Source: Bacillus sp. AFS088145 (lineage in GTDB: Bacteria > Bacillota > Bacilli > Bacillales > Bacillaceae_G). Taken from it: a DNA stretch of 64,000 nucleotides. The notes beneath the pieces were generated by a model. It made no database searches. It was not told the DNA's origin and saw only the letters and a program-made list of their open reading frames with translations. Each line of letters begins with the position of its first letter. Within the stretch, counting starts at the first letter, position 1. Below are positions 1-8,876 of this stretch, one piece after another. The stretch lies in assembly GCF_002564465.1 (NCBI RefSeq), contig NZ_NUUX01000013.1, positions 380,466-444,465 on the forward strand. Direction: 5' to 3'. The translations under genes were made by a program, and so were the position numbers.

Positions 1-867
1 TTTTATTCCCCAAGCATTAAAAGTAAACAGGCAAAGCCTATTGTTGACTGGCTAAAAAAACGTAAAGACATCACTTTTTTAGGATATGGACTGCCAGGAA
101 AATGGGAAACTTATCAAGCAATAGCAACTGATGAAAGTTTAAATCCATATATCCCTAAAACAAAGAAACTATTACACTTAGCTGTATTTTTTGAAGAACT
201 TAGAAAAACGCGTAAGCTCGTCATTAAACCGATCCATGGTTCTAGAGGAATCAATATTTATTTTATTACGTTAAGTGCCTATTCAATTAGTGTTTCAACA
301 CAAAAACAAAAGGAAGTAATTGAAACTGTTTACGAAACACGGGATGAATTTTTTGAGTGGCTACAACCGATTGTTGAATCAAAAGGATATGTTTATCAAA
401 ATTATCTAGACCTCCAAACAAAATCACGTGAAGCATTTGATTTAAGGATCCTTTTACAAAAAAATGAAAAAGGTGAGTGGCAAGCAGTTGGAAAAGGTGT
501 TCGCATCGGTCAGCCTAATTCAATTGTTGCAAATTTAAGTGCAGGAAGTAATGCAGTTCCATTTGAAGAATGGATTACTCAATTTAATCAAAGAACTGCT
601 TTAATATTACAGCAAGATATCGAGACAATTTGTAAACAATTACCAGTCACCCTTGAAAAGAATTTTCTTCCTTTATTTGAAATAGGTTTAGATTTAGGAA
701 TCGATTCAAATCAAGCCATCTGGATTTTAGATGTTAATTCAAAGCCTGGTAGAAAAGTTTTACTTCAAACCGACCCTTCTATCCAACAAAAACTTTACTC
801 AGCACCAATTCAGTATTGTTTACATTTACAATCGAAATCTAAAAGTGAAAGAAGTGAAATTAAATAA
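1..867 (+). CDS. YheC/YheD family spore coat-associated ATP-grasp protein, 5' truncated by window edge
   Basis: The reading frame is open from base 1 and ends at TAA 865-867, leaving 288 residues; the start lies outside the window. ATP-grasp signatures are visible: the nucleotide-binding strand VIKPIHGSRG near residue 74, DLRILLQ near 148, and the metal-binding end ILDVNSKPGR near 243-249. This is the C-terminal half typical of YheC/YheD proteins, which in Bacillus are made late in sporulation and associate with the spore coat; their substrate is unknown. The stop overlaps the next start (TAATG), implying translational coupling to two paralogues downstream. Family assignment is firm; the exact orthologue is not. 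Confidence 0.85.
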   Translation, partial: FYSPSIKSKQAKPIVDWLKKRKDITFLGYGLPGKWETYQAIATDESLNPYIPKTKKLLHLAVFFEELRKTRKLVIKPIHGSRGINIYFITLSAYSISVSTQKQKEVIETVYETRDEFFEWLQPIVESKGYVYQNYLDLQTKSREAFDLRILLQKNEKGEWQAVGKGVRIGQPNSIVANLSAGSNAVPFEEWITQFNQRTALILQQDIETICKQLPVTLEKNFLPLFEIGLDLGIDSNQAIWILDVNSKPGRKVLLQTDPSIQQKLYSAPIQYCLHLQSKSKSERSEIK

Positions 868-2222
868 TGAATGAAGTTTATAAAATCGTTACTCATCGAC
901 AGAGTAAGAATCTAGTATGTATACCTGAAGAGCTTACTACTTCTAGAAATATTGAATATATTGCTTTTGGTCAAAAAAAATACCCTTGTCAACTAGTTAC
1001 GATGAATACACTTCACAATATTATTTCGATATCAGAGCATTTAGTCGAAATGCTCTGTATACCTTTTGAAGGTTCTATTGAGCCAATTATTATCGGAAAT
1101 ACTTTACAGCTTGGACCACTAGTCGGAATTTTCACCGCCGGCTTTACTGAGTCACTACTTCGACCTATCGGTGATCGTAGCTTTATGTTTGCAAACTTAA
1201 TTGCTGAAAATAATCATAAAAATAGCTTTATATTTGTATTTGGTACTCACGGAATCGATTGGGAATCTGAAACTATTCAAGGTTATTTCTTTACGAATAA
1301 AAGATGGACCAAAGAAGTTGTCCCTTTTCCTACGGTTATTTATAATCGGTTACCTAATCGAAAAGTTGAAGTTCATAAATCAATTAAACGCGTACGTCAA
1401 AAACTAGAAAAAGAATACAAAATCCCATGGTTTAATCCTGGATTCTTCAATAAATGGGACTTATATTTAAAATTAAAAAATGAAGATTCAGTTGCACACT
1501 ATCTCCCGAAAACAGTAAAGTTCCATAATTTTGACACGATTGAAGAATTATTATCCCAATACCAATTTGTATATGTTAAACCTGAAAATGGAAGCCTCGG
1601 TTCAAAAGTCATTTTAATTCGTTACCACCGAGAAGAAGGAATTTATTATTGTAGATATCGTGATTTTGAAACAAATAAACTTCAAAAATTCTCATCACTC
1701 CAATCTTTAATTAATCATGTTTTTCGTAGCACCAAGTTATATGACTTCATTGTACAACAAGGTATTTCACTAATTCGTTACGAGCATCAGCCTGTCGATT
1801 TTCGAGTTCATACAAACAAGGATGCTCTAGGAAAGTGGCATGTAACGGTTATTGCCGCAAAAGTAGCAGGAAAAGGTAGCACAACTACTCACTTAAATAA
1901 CGGTGGTCGAGTGAAAACGCTTGAAGAATTATTTGATCAGGAAAAAGCGAAAAGAATACATGATAAATTATCTACAGCAGCATTAAAAATTAGTGAATCT
2001 TTAGATCGTCAAGTAGATGGACATATCGGAGAAATTGGATTTGATATAGGTGTTGATAAGGATGAAAAAATTTGGCTTTTCGAAGCGAATTCTAAACCTG
2101 GAAGATCAATCTTTTCAAATCCTAGTTTCCAAGAAAATGACAAACAGATTAAAAAACTATTTTTGGAATATGCTACTCATCTTTCCAAAAAGGGTAATGA
2201 ACTAGAGGTTTCAATGAAATGA
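867..2222 (+). CDS. YheC/YheD family spore coat-associated ATP-grasp protein (second of three)
   Basis: A full-length 451-residue protein. The N-terminal ~200 residues are the YheC/YheD-specific part (GPLVGIFTAG, TVIYNRLPNR). The ATP-grasp fold follows, with YVKPENGSLGSK near residue 235, VDFRVHTNK near 310 and EIGFDIGVD...FEANSKPGRS near 388-412, so the Mg/ATP ligands look intact. It starts at the ATG sharing its A with the previous TAA and ends TGA inside the next gene's ATGA. The tight overlaps suggest that the three proteins are made in comparable amounts and may work together on spore coat assembly; the ligation chemistry is unknown. Confidence 0.85.
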   Translation: MNEVYKIVTHRQSKNLVCIPEELTTSRNIEYIAFGQKKYPCQLVTMNTLHNIISISEHLVEMLCIPFEGSIEPIIIGNTLQLGPLVGIFTAGFTESLLRPIGDRSFMFANLIAENNHKNSFIFVFGTHGIDWESETIQGYFFTNKRWTKEVVPFPTVIYNRLPNRKVEVHKSIKRVRQKLEKEYKIPWFNPGFFNKWDLYLKLKNEDSVAHYLPKTVKFHNFDTIEELLSQYQFVYVKPENGSLGSKVILIRYHREEGIYYCRYRDFETNKLQKFSSLQSLINHVFRSTKLYDFIVQQGISLIRYEHQPVDFRVHTNKDALGKWHVTVIAAKVAGKGSTTTHLNNGGRVKTLEELFDQEKAKRIHDKLSTAALKISESLDRQVDGHIGEIGFDIGVDKDEKIWLFEANSKPGRSIFSNPSFQENDKQIKKLFLEYATHLSKKGNELEVSMK

Positions 2223-3394
2223 TCTCTGTTTTTTATCATCTTGATAAAAATACTTGGTCGCATGACCATAGTGGATCAAGATATTCCATAGGCCATAATC
2301 GACTTACTATATTACCATCCCACGACGATCGTTCAACTTCCATACAATTTCAGGTGAAAAAAAACGGAACACATTTAGGCCCTATTATCGGTATTTTAAC
2401 AAACGAAGATCGGCTACCTTTTAGTGGAAATATTAAGACCTTTAAAAGAATTTGTAAAAAGGTATTAACTGATGGCGGTATACCTATAATATTAACCCCT
2501 ACCGCCCTCTCTGGTAATTCAGTTCAATGTTATACGTTTTGTTTTAAAACAAAAAAATGGATTAAACTATTTTCCCCTTTACCAGACGTAATTTATAATC
2601 GCATCCCATCTGTACAGTACGAATCGAATGATGATTATAAAAATTTTCGAGTAAAAATATCAGAATTAAACATTCCTTTTTTTAACGAATCATATCTCTC
2701 AAAAATACAAACAACTACAATATTATCTTCAAACGACTTTTTAAAAAGTTATATACCAAAAACAATCGATTTAACTAGCGAAAAAGATTTATATTTCTAT
2801 TTAAAAAAATGGAAATTTCTATATATAAAGAAACATATTTCTTCAAAAGGATTTGGTGTGTTTAAGCTCTCCTTGAAAAGTGACAAAGAAGTCATAATCC
2901 GTAATGCATTTCATGTAGAATTGGTGAAATCAATTAGTGATTGTTGGAAATTTCTATGTTCATTAAGCGAGGATTTTATTTGTCAACAAGGAATCGTGAG
3001 CGAATTACAAGATGGAAGAAAGTTTGATCTACGAATTCTTGCACATAAAAATGAAAATAATTATATTCTTTCCGGTATCGGTGTAAGAGTAGGAACATTT
3101 AATGCTATTACAACTCATGTACCTAGAGGTGGTACCATTATCACTATTGAAGAACTACCGATTGAATTAAATTTTTCTTTATTACAAGAAATAGTCAGAC
3201 AAACAGGAATTGCATTAAATATGGACGATGCACACTTTTATGAATTCTCTATGGATATCGGAATTCAAAACAATCATTACTATATTTTTGAAATTAACTC
3301 TAAACCAATGGTCTTTGACGAGATTGCAATAAAAGAACAAGGTCTTGAAAACTTAATTCGACTATTTTATCAACTTTCGAATTTTAAACAGTAG
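2219..3394 (+). CDS. YheC/YheD family ATP-grasp-like protein, divergent third paralogue
   Basis: A 391-residue protein with the same architecture as the two upstream genes (GPIIGILTNEDR, DVIYNRIPS, QQGIV, KFDLRILAHK). It has diverged at catalytic positions: the glycine-rich loop reads KKHISSKGFG instead of KPENGSLGSK, and the metal-binding motif reads EINSKPMVFDE rather than NSKPGR. It may be a weak or non-catalytic partner of the two other paralogues. It overlaps the previous gene by 4 bases (ATGA) and is the last gene of the operon; the palindromic element at 3421-3560, followed by a T run, follows directly and may end transcription. Confidence 0.8.
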   Translation: MISVFYHLDKNTWSHDHSGSRYSIGHNRLTILPSHDDRSTSIQFQVKKNGTHLGPIIGILTNEDRLPFSGNIKTFKRICKKVLTDGGIPIILTPTALSGNSVQCYTFCFKTKKWIKLFSPLPDVIYNRIPSVQYESNDDYKNFRVKISELNIPFFNESYLSKIQTTTILSSNDFLKSYIPKTIDLTSEKDLYFYLKKWKFLYIKKHISSKGFGVFKLSLKSDKEVIIRNAFHVELVKSISDCWKFLCSLSEDFICQQGIVSELQDGRKFDLRILAHKNENNYILSGIGVRVGTFNAITTHVPRGGTIITIEELPIELNFSLLQEIVRQTGIALNMDDAHFYEFSMDIGIQNNHYYIFEINSKPMVFDEIAIKEQGLENLIRLFYQLSNFKQ

Positions 3395-3420
3395 TTAAAA
3401 GATTACTGTACCAATGAACA

Positions 3421-3566
3421 AAAAACTTGAGTCTCAGACTGATTGCAAGCGTTTGTTTTTCGAGGCGTGAAGGCTGGTGAGGAGCGGAGTTACCTTTGAC
3501 GGTAATGAGCAGCGGAGTCAGTCGAAGCAACGAAGAAAGCGAACGTTTGTCAACAGTCTGAGCTTT
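3421..3566 (+). repeat. Palindromic intergenic element, copy A (core 3435-3560)
   Basis: The core begins CAGACTGATTGCAAGCG and ends CGTTTGTCAACAGTCTG, which is an imperfect terminal inverted repeat, and the inside can also fold back on itself. A short left flank (ACAAAAAACTTGAG) is shared with copies at 33.7 and 62.1 kb. Here no separate duplicated hairpin is seen; instead CTCAGACTG at the left end can pair with CAGTCTGAG at the right end, directly before a run of six T. The element could thus act as terminator for the YheC/YheD operon. Confidence 0.8.
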
Positions 3567-3624
3567 TTTATTTTAAATATCAATGATAAACTAAAATCAA
3601 ATAATGCATCGGAAGGTAATTTAT

Positions 3625-4548
3625 ATGATTGATAAAATTAAGACATTATTTGGGAGTGAGTCTGTTTCAGTCACGCCTGATGAAAGTACATATATGGATT
3701 ATTCTTGGTTTTCTACTGAGAATCAAGAAATTTTCGGGATTAAAAAGATTTCAATTTCAGAAGAACAAAATAACCTACTGGAATGTCTTTTTACAAAATT
3801 AGAATCAGATGCAATTTTGATGCCATCTGTACAAAGCGAATGGTTTCAATATTTATTTTTTAGTAAAGGACATAATCCTTTCACTTTCGAAACCGAGGTT
3901 TCTCTCCCTACTTCAATTCGTTTTATTCATTTTTATAGCAATCAGTTATTCTCTAGTAAAACTGAGTTTGAAGAAGCAATCAATGCATTCTTTCATAAAG
4001 AAGTAATAGTGGTTTGGAATTCTGCTAAGGAAGGCGTCATTATTGAAAAAATAATCGATCAACCATTTAACAAAGAATTTTTAGAGCATATGCAAGAAAT
4101 CATTGCAGCTGACCTGTATCATGATGTTACCTTTTTTGTAGGAAAACGCTACTCACCATTAGCTAATCTTAGCCTTTATTTTGATATTGAACAGCAATGT
4201 TTTAAAAAAGCACTATCCGTAAAAAGGCAAAAAAATATACTATGGTTTTCAAAAGAAATGCTTTATTATCTCCTTTCCTTTTTACCAGATAATTTACAAA
4301 AGGAATTGCCTAAATTATTTTTGAATGATATGAAAATTGATGATCCAATTCTTTCAACGGTAAAAATCTTTCTTCAACAAAATTTAAATGTAACTGCTAC
4401 TTCAAAAAAAGCTTTTTTACATCGAAATACTGTTCAATATCGTCTTGATAAGTTTTCGGAACAAACTGGAATAGATTTAAAGCATTTTGAGGATGGACTA
4501 GTTATATTTTTAGCAATTCATCTACTTGAGATTGTGAATGAAAATTAA
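3625..4548 (+). CDS. PucR/CdaR-type helix-turn-helix regulator
   Basis: The last ~60 residues (SKKAFLHRNTVQYRLDKFSEQTGIDL) are the PucR C-terminal HTH_30 domain, in which HRNT-V-YRL is diagnostic. The N-terminal 240 residues have no domain I recognise. An ATG at 3604 exists, but GGAAGG at 3611-3616 is correctly spaced for the ATG at 3625, giving 307 residues (MIDKIKTLFG). It is followed by a strong terminator and then by msmX on the same strand. By position it may respond to carbohydrate or stress signals, but no ligand can be read from the sequence. Confidence 0.75.
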   Translation: MIDKIKTLFGSESVSVTPDESTYMDYSWFSTENQEIFGIKKISISEEQNNLLECLFTKLESDAILMPSVQSEWFQYLFFSKGHNPFTFETEVSLPTSIRFIHFYSNQLFSSKTEFEEAINAFFHKEVIVVWNSAKEGVIIEKIIDQPFNKEFLEHMQEIIAADLYHDVTFFVGKRYSPLANLSLYFDIEQQCFKKALSVKRQKNILWFSKEMLYYLLSFLPDNLQKELPKLFLNDMKIDDPILSTVKIFLQQNLNVTATSKKAFLHRNTVQYRLDKFSEQTGIDLKHFEDGLVIFLAIHLLEIVNEN

Positions 4549-4552
4549 TTAA

Positions 4553-4594
4553 AGCCTACTTTGTGCACCTTGTACAAAGTAGGCTATTTTTTTT
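4553..4594 (+). terminator. Intrinsic terminator after the PucR-type regulator
   Basis: The inverted repeat AGCCTACTTTGT / ACAAAGTAGGCT (12-bp arms, 9-nt loop) is followed by a T run. It separates the regulator from msmX. Confidence 0.9.
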
Positions 4595-4645
4595 GTGAAC
4601 CTTTGCCATTGTTTATAAACGCTTAAATGTTTACAATTTAATCAA

Positions 4646-4659
4646 TGAAACCGATTACA
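4646..4659 (+). promoter_or_regulatory. cre site (CcpA operator) upstream of msmX
   Basis: TGAAACCGATTACA matches the core cre pattern TGNAANCGNTNNCA at every fixed position. It lies 20 bp upstream of the msmX start codon, just before the GGAGG, a place where bound CcpA would block initiation or elongation. A weaker cre-like sequence (around AAACGCTTAAA) lies near 4618. Confidence 0.65.
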
Positions 4660-4679
4660 AATAGTTGGAGGTAATACTA

Positions 4680-5777
4680 ATGGCAGAATTAAAATTAGAT
4701 CACATTTATAAAATTTATGATAATAATGTAACAGCTGTAAAAGATTTTAATCTTCACATTGAAGACAAAGAATTTATCGTATTCGTTGGTCCTTCTGGAT
4801 GTGGTAAATCAACAACACTTCGAATGATCGCTGGTTTAGAAGATATTTCAAAAGGTGACTTCTTTATTGACGGCAAGCGTGTAAATGATGTTCAACCAAA
4901 AGATCGTGACATCGCAATGGTATTCCAAAACTACGCACTTTACCCACATATGACCGTATATGATAACATGGCTTTCGGATTAAAATTACGTAAGTTTGAC
5001 AAAGCAGAAATTGATCGTCGTGTAAAAGATGCTGCACGTATTTTAGGACTTGAGGAATATTTAAGTCGTAAACCAAAAGCTTTATCTGGTGGACAACGTC
5101 AACGTGTAGCTCTTGGTCGTGCTATTGTACGTGATGCAAAAGTATTCTTAATGGATGAGCCATTATCAAACTTAGATGCTAAATTACGTGTTGCAATGCG
5201 TTCTGAGATTTCAAAATTACATCAACGTCTTCAAACGACAACTATTTATGTAACACACGATCAAACAGAAGCAATGACAATGGCTACACGTTTAGTAGTA
5301 ATGAAAGATGGTATTATTCAACAAGTAGGTACACCAAAGGAAGTTTATGATCGCCCTGAAAACGTATTCGTTGGTGGATTTATAGGTTCACCTGCAATGA
5401 ACTTTGTTTCTGGTAAGGTGGAAGATGGTCACTTTAACTTAGGCAGCAAAAAAGTTGCTATACCTGAAGGAAAAATGAAAACATTACGCGATAATGGATA
5501 TGTTGGAAAAGAAGTTATTTTAGGTATACGTCCTGAAGATTTACATGACGAACCAGTATTTATCGAGGCATCTCAAGGTACAGTTCTTGATTTAAAAATT
5601 GAAGTAGCTGAGCTTTTAGGAGCAGAATCAATGCTTTACACTAACTTTGAAGGAAATACATTAGTAGCAAGATTAGATGCACGTTCAACGTTTACACATG
5701 GTCAAATAATTAAATTAGCAGTAGATATGAACAAAGTTCATTTCTTTGATAAAGAAACTGAATCTCGTATTCGATAA
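4680..5777 (+). CDS. msmX: Multi-sugar ABC transporter ATP-binding protein MsmX (UgpC/MalK type)
   Basis: A 365-residue ATPase that in Bacillus energises several carbohydrate ABC importers encoded elsewhere. Walker A GPSGCGKST, Q-loop FQNYALYPHMTV, signature LSGGQRQRV, Walker B VFLMDEPLSNLDA and the switch histidine in THDQTEAMT are intact, and the C-terminal ~130 residues are the MalK-type regulatory OB fold (GIRPEDLHD). I chose ATG 4680 because GGAGG at 4668-4672 has correct spacing; a TTG at 4665 would overlap the ribosome binding site. No permease or binding protein is adjacent, as expected for the shared ATPase. The cre site just upstream implies carbon catabolite control. Confidence 0.92.
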   Translation: MAELKLDHIYKIYDNNVTAVKDFNLHIEDKEFIVFVGPSGCGKSTTLRMIAGLEDISKGDFFIDGKRVNDVQPKDRDIAMVFQNYALYPHMTVYDNMAFGLKLRKFDKAEIDRRVKDAARILGLEEYLSRKPKALSGGQRQRVALGRAIVRDAKVFLMDEPLSNLDAKLRVAMRSEISKLHQRLQTTTIYVTHDQTEAMTMATRLVVMKDGIIQQVGTPKEVYDRPENVFVGGFIGSPAMNFVSGKVEDGHFNLGSKKVAIPEGKMKTLRDNGYVGKEVILGIRPEDLHDEPVFIEASQGTVLDLKIEVAELLGAESMLYTNFEGNTLVARLDARSTFTHGQIIKLAVDMNKVHFFDKETESRIR

Positions 5778-5797
5778 TTCAATCATGAATTAAACAT

Positions 5798-5840
5798 AAA
5801 ATAACGCGGTACCATTTTTATTGGTACTGCGTTATTTTAA
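5798..5840. terminator. Bidirectional terminator between msmX and a zinc-ribbon gene
   Basis: A long inverted repeat AAAATAACGC..GTACCA / TGGTAC..GCGTTATTTT with A- and T-rich tails on both sides serves the convergent genes on either side. Confidence 0.85.
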
Positions 5841-6083
5841 TTTCTCAATAATTTTAAGAAAACCTTCATTACAATCTGGACAATTAAACATATGAGTACA
5901 ATACTGATTTGAATTATGCTCAGTTAATCCATCAGCTTTTGCTGAAATGTCATAATCTAAATATGGACTATATTTATCTTCGTAATCAACAGCTCTGCCT
6001 TTATCTTCACAATGATTTTCACAAATAGGACATTTTAGTTTATAATGCTCAATTCCATTGCACAGTGGACAAATACCATCCAT
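5832..6083 (-). CDS. Small zinc-ribbon-like protein of unknown function
   Basis: An 83-residue protein with three Cys pairs: CPLCNG at residues 5-10, CPICENHC at 18-25 and CTHMFNCPDC at 62-71. These could bind two zinc ions in rubredoxin/zinc-ribbon knuckles. The sequence between is acidic and aromatic, without a membrane segment. A good ribosome binding site (TTGGAGTGAG) precedes the ATG. I do not recognise the family further; a role in binding RNA or protein is possible but not shown. Confidence 0.6.
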   Translation of the reverse strand: MDGICPLCNGIEHYKLKCPICENHCEDKGRAVDYEDKYSPYLDYDISAKADGLTEHNSNQYCTHMFNCPDCNEGFLKIIEKLK

Positions 6084-6121
6084 AAAAAGCTCACTCCAAA
6101 TTCATTTATTTCATTAAGAAA

Positions 6122-6143
6122 GGATGGAGATTAATCTCCATCC
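6122..6143 (-). terminator. Hairpin downstream of the SASP gene
   Basis: GGATGGAGATTAATCTCCATCC is an almost uninterrupted palindrome 18 bp past the SASP stop on the minus strand. The following T tract is short, so it may stabilise the mRNA 3' end as much as terminate. Confidence 0.6.
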
Positions 6144-6160
6144 CTTATTAGCCATAGTTA

Positions 6161-6370
6161 TTATTTTGTATAACCACCTAAGCTTTGTTCAGCCATTTGA
6201 ACTAAACGTTTAGTGATCTCACCACCTACAGAACCGTTAGCACGAGCTGTAGTATCAGGACCTAAGTTTACTCCAAACTCAGAAGCGATTTCATACTTCA
6301 TTGCATCTAATGCTGATTGAGCACCAGGTACTACTAAGTTGTTGCTGTTTCCGCTGTTGTTGTTTGCCAT
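6161..6370 (-). CDS. Alpha/beta-type small acid-soluble spore protein (SASP)
   Basis: A 69-residue DNA-binding protein that coats and protects spore DNA and supplies amino acids during germination. Hallmarks are the [14 protein letters not shown] segment (residues 21-34), which includes the Glu-Ile-Ala site cut by the germination protease GPR, and the conserved [16 protein letters not shown] block near the C terminus. The Asn/Ser-rich N terminus is typical. A very strong ribosome binding site (AAGGAGGTGA) precedes the ATG. It is monocistronic between a sigma-G-like promoter and a hairpin. Which ssp paralogue it is cannot be decided here. Confidence 0.95.
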   Translation of the reverse strand: MANNNSGNSNNLVVPGAQSALDAMKYEIASEFGVNLGPDTTARANGSVGGEITKRLVQMAEQSLGGYTK

Positions 6371-6400
6371 GTTGTCTCACCTCCTTAAGTAGTGTAATGA

Positions 6401-6430
6401 TAGTATGACTCTAATCGATTAACATATGTA
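6401..6430 (-). promoter_or_regulatory. Sigma-G-like promoter of the SASP gene
   Basis: On the minus strand, TACATA (-35) and CATACTA (-10) are separated by 17 bp, close to the forespore sigma-G consensus (TGNATA / CATNNTA). It lies 31 bp upstream of the SASP start, consistent with late forespore expression. Confidence 0.65.
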
Positions 6431-6489
6431 TGTTTAGCTAATGTAAATTTTGGAAAAAACAATTTGTTTGATTTTCCGCGTTTTTCACA

Positions 6490-6520
6490 TAAAAAAAGCA
6501 CTAGATCAACATCTAGTACT
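6490..6520 (-). terminator. Intrinsic terminator of the tcyABC operon
   Basis: On the minus strand ACTAGAT-gttg-ATCTAGT is followed by GC and seven T. It lies about 40 bp after the tcyC stop. Confidence 0.8.
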
Positions 6521-6558
6521 AGTTTTCTACACTACTTTGTAAAATATTTTACTTAAAA

Positions 6559-7293
6559 TTACTGTATTAATTGTAAAAATTGTTTCGTTCTTGCATGTTT
6601 AGGATGCTCTAAAACATCTCTAGGATGACCTTGTTCAACAATATAACCACCGTCCATAAAAATGACTTCATCCGCTACATCTCGAGCAAATTTCATTTCA
6701 TGTGTAACGACAATCATTGTCATTCCCTCTTCTGCTAACTCCTTCATTACCTTTAGAACTTCTTGTACAAGCTCTGGATCTAATGCTGAAGTTGGTTCAT
6801 CAAATAAAATGACTGTTGGTTCTAAGGCTAATGCTCTAGCAATCCCCACACGTTGTTGCTGACCACCTGAAAGTTGATGTGGTAATAAATTTATTTTCTC
6901 TTCTAATCCTACTTTAGTAAGTAAGTCAATTGCTTTCTTTTTTGCAACATCTTTTTTTATTTTTTGAACAGTTACTAAGCCTTCCATTACATTTTCTAAC
7001 GCTGTTAAGTGAGGAAATAAATGATGTTGTTGAAACACCATACCTGTTTTACTTCTTAAAGAAATAATTTCTTTTTTACTAACTTTATTAGAGAAATCTA
7101 ATGTCTGTTCATCAATTGTTATTTTTCCATCTGTCGGATGCTCTAAAACATTAATACATCTTAAAAATGTAGTTTTCCCAGAACCAGAAGGGCCGATAAT
7201 AGCAGTAACAGTACCTTTTTCTACATTTAAGCTAACATCTTTTAATACTTCTAATTCCCCAAAACTTTTTTTAATCTTTTCTAGTTTTATCAT
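6559..7293 (-). CDS. tcyC: Cystine (polar amino acid) ABC transporter ATP-binding protein TcyC
   Basis: A 244-residue ATPase energising cystine uptake. Walker [11 protein letters not shown]-loop [11 protein letters not shown], signature [15 protein letters not shown], Walker [15 protein letters not shown] and the H-switch VTHEMKFA are intact. The ATG at 7293 is preceded by GGAGGA with good spacing, while an ATG at 7308 in the same frame overlaps the tcyB stop and lacks a site of its own. It is the last gene of tcyA-tcyB-tcyC. The substrate is inferred mainly from the similarity of its binding-protein neighbour to Bacillus TcyA. Confidence 0.85.
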   Translation of the reverse strand: MIKLEKIKKSFGELEVLKDVSLNVEKGTVTAIIGPSGSGKTTFLRCINVLEHPTDGKITIDEQTLDFSNKVSKKEIISLRSKTGMVFQQHHLFPHLTALENVMEGLVTVQKIKKDVAKKKAIDLLTKVGLEEKINLLPHQLSGGQQQRVGIARALALEPTVILFDEPTSALDPELVQEVLKVMKELAEEGMTMIVVTHEMKFARDVADEVIFMDGGYIVEQGHPRDVLEHPKHARTKQFLQLIQ

Positions 7294-7307
7294 ATGTTCT
7301 TCCTCCA

Positions 7308-8003
7308 TTACTTAGCAACATAGCGTTCAACTCGAGCTTCTAATCGACCTTGAATGACTGAAAGGAAGAAGCAAATTATCCAATAGATGAATGCAGCTTC
7401 TATATAAACAACTAAAAATTTATAGTTCGTAGCAGCTATTTCCTGGGCTGTTCTAAACATTTCAGTTACTAAAATTAATGAAGCCAAAGAAGTGTCCTTT
7501 ACTAAACTAATAAAAGTATTTGATAATGGCGGTAATGAAACTCTCGCCGCTTGAGGAATAATAATTCGTTTTAATGTTTGATTATATGTCATACCGATCG
7601 AATAAGCAGCTTCCCATTGCCCCTTATCAATTGACTGGATTGATCCTCTAATAATTTCAGATGCGTAAGCACCCACACTTAATGAAAAACCAATAATAGC
7701 AGAAATATAAGGTGAAATCGTTACATGAATTGAAGGTAAACCATAAAAAATAATAAATAATTGTACTAAAAGAGGTGTCCCTCTAATGATTGAAACATAA
7801 AATTTGGCTACACCATTTAAGAATTTATTACCTGACAGACGGAAAAGTGCGGTAATAAATGCTAATACAATACCTACTACAAATGTAATAATTGTTAATG
7901 GAATAGTACCTATTAAAGCAGTTTTAACCATTGGAAGGAAAGAATCCTTCGCAATGGTTAAATTGTCACTCCACTCTGGGCTGAGTATATTATTTAAGTC
8001 CAT
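7308..8003 (-). CDS. tcyB: Cystine ABC transporter permease TcyB
   Basis: A 231-residue HisM-family permease with about five hydrophobic segments. The coupling-helix motif [22 protein letters not shown] (residues ~141-162) is the docking surface for the ATPase, and the [10 protein letters not shown] segment near 75 is typical of polar amino-acid permeases. The start overlaps the end of tcyA by 14 bp, and the stop touches the region preceding tcyC, so the three genes are translationally linked. Confidence 0.87.
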   Translation of the reverse strand: MDLNNILSPEWSDNLTIAKDSFLPMVKTALIGTIPLTIITFVVGIVLAFITALFRLSGNKFLNGVAKFYVSIIRGTPLLVQLFIIFYGLPSIHVTISPYISAIIGFSLSVGAYASEIIRGSIQSIDKGQWEAAYSIGMTYNQTLKRIIIPQAARVSLPPLSNTFISLVKDTSLASLILVTEMFRTAQEIAATNYKFLVVYIEAAFIYWIICFFLSVIQGRLEARVERYVAK

Positions 8004-8793
8004 CTTTACCGAACCATTTTTGTACTATTTCATCATACTTCCCGTCTTTTTTCATATCTGCAAGTGCTTTGTTCACTGCTTTTACTAATGAATCATCATC
8101 TTTACGGAACATAAATCCACTGTTAGAAGCATCATTTTCTAAAGCTGCAATTTTAACTTTATTGTCGCCAGTTTCATTTAAATAGTTTTGAATTGATAAT
8201 TTATCGTTAATTGTAACATCAGCACGGCCAGTTTCAATTAATTGAATTGCTTGGCTAAAACCTTCTACCCCAACTAATTTAGCTCCATATTTCTTAGCTA
8301 AATCACCATAATTACTTGTTAAAGATTGAGCAGCATCTAAGCCCTTAATTCCATCAAATGAGTTAACTTTTGAATCAGATTTTACTACTAATGCACCTGA
8401 TGAAGTGATATATGGATCAGAGAAATAGTATTTTTTCTCACGATCTGGTCTAATACCAACTTCATTAGCAATGATGTCAAAACGTTTTGCATCTAAACCT
8501 GCAAACATTGCATCCCATTGAGTTTCAAAATATTTTGGTTTTACTCCTAAACGTTTTGCAACTTCATTTGATAAATCAACATCATAACCTGTTAATTTAC
8601 CAGATTTATCATGGAACGTGAAAGGTGCATATGTACCTTCAGTACCAATTTTTAACTCTCCGCTATCCTTCACTTGAGTTAATAAATCTTTTCCTTTTGC
8701 AGTTTCTTCTTTTTTATTTGTATTGCAGCCTGCCATAACACCTGTTGCTAAAAATAACGAACCTAATGTTAAACCAATTTTCTTAATATTCAT
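7990..8793 (-). CDS. tcyA: L-cystine-binding lipoprotein TcyA
   Basis: A 267-residue extracellular solute-binding protein, first gene of the importer operon. The signal sequence MNIKKIGLTLGSLFLATG ends in the lipobox VMAGC (Cys22), so it should be lipid-anchored. The bilobal SBP_bac_3 fold is recognised from GTEGTYAPFTFHD, GYDVDLSNEVAKRLG, FETQWDAMFAGL, RFDIIANEVG and NDKLSIQNYL, which closely follow Bacillus subtilis TcyA as I remember it. That resemblance is the basis for the cystine call; another sulfur-containing or polar amino acid remains possible. Confidence 0.85.
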   Translation of the reverse strand: MNIKKIGLTLGSLFLATGVMAGCNTNKKEETAKGKDLLTQVKDSGELKIGTEGTYAPFTFHDKSGKLTGYDVDLSNEVAKRLGVKPKYFETQWDAMFAGLDAKRFDIIANEVGIRPDREKKYYFSDPYITSSGALVVKSDSKVNSFDGIKGLDAAQSLTSNYGDLAKKYGAKLVGVEGFSQAIQLIETGRADVTINDKLSIQNYLNETGDNKVKIAALENDASNSGFMFRKDDDSLVKAVNKALADMKKDGKYDEIVQKWFGKDGLK

Positions 8794-8847
8794 TCTATAA
8801 TCTCCCTTAACCTTATCGGAATTGTTTGTTTTGAATTGTGTGTCTTA

Positions 8848-8876
8848 AATATATTGCATGTATTAAAAAATTACAA
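8848..8876 (-). promoter_or_regulatory. Probable sigma-A promoter of tcyABC
   Basis: On the minus strand TTGTAA and TATATT are separated by 17 bp, with the -10 box 55 bp upstream of the tcyA start. No CymR or other operator could be identified with confidence. The rest of 8877-9086 is AT-rich and shows no gene. Confidence 0.5.
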
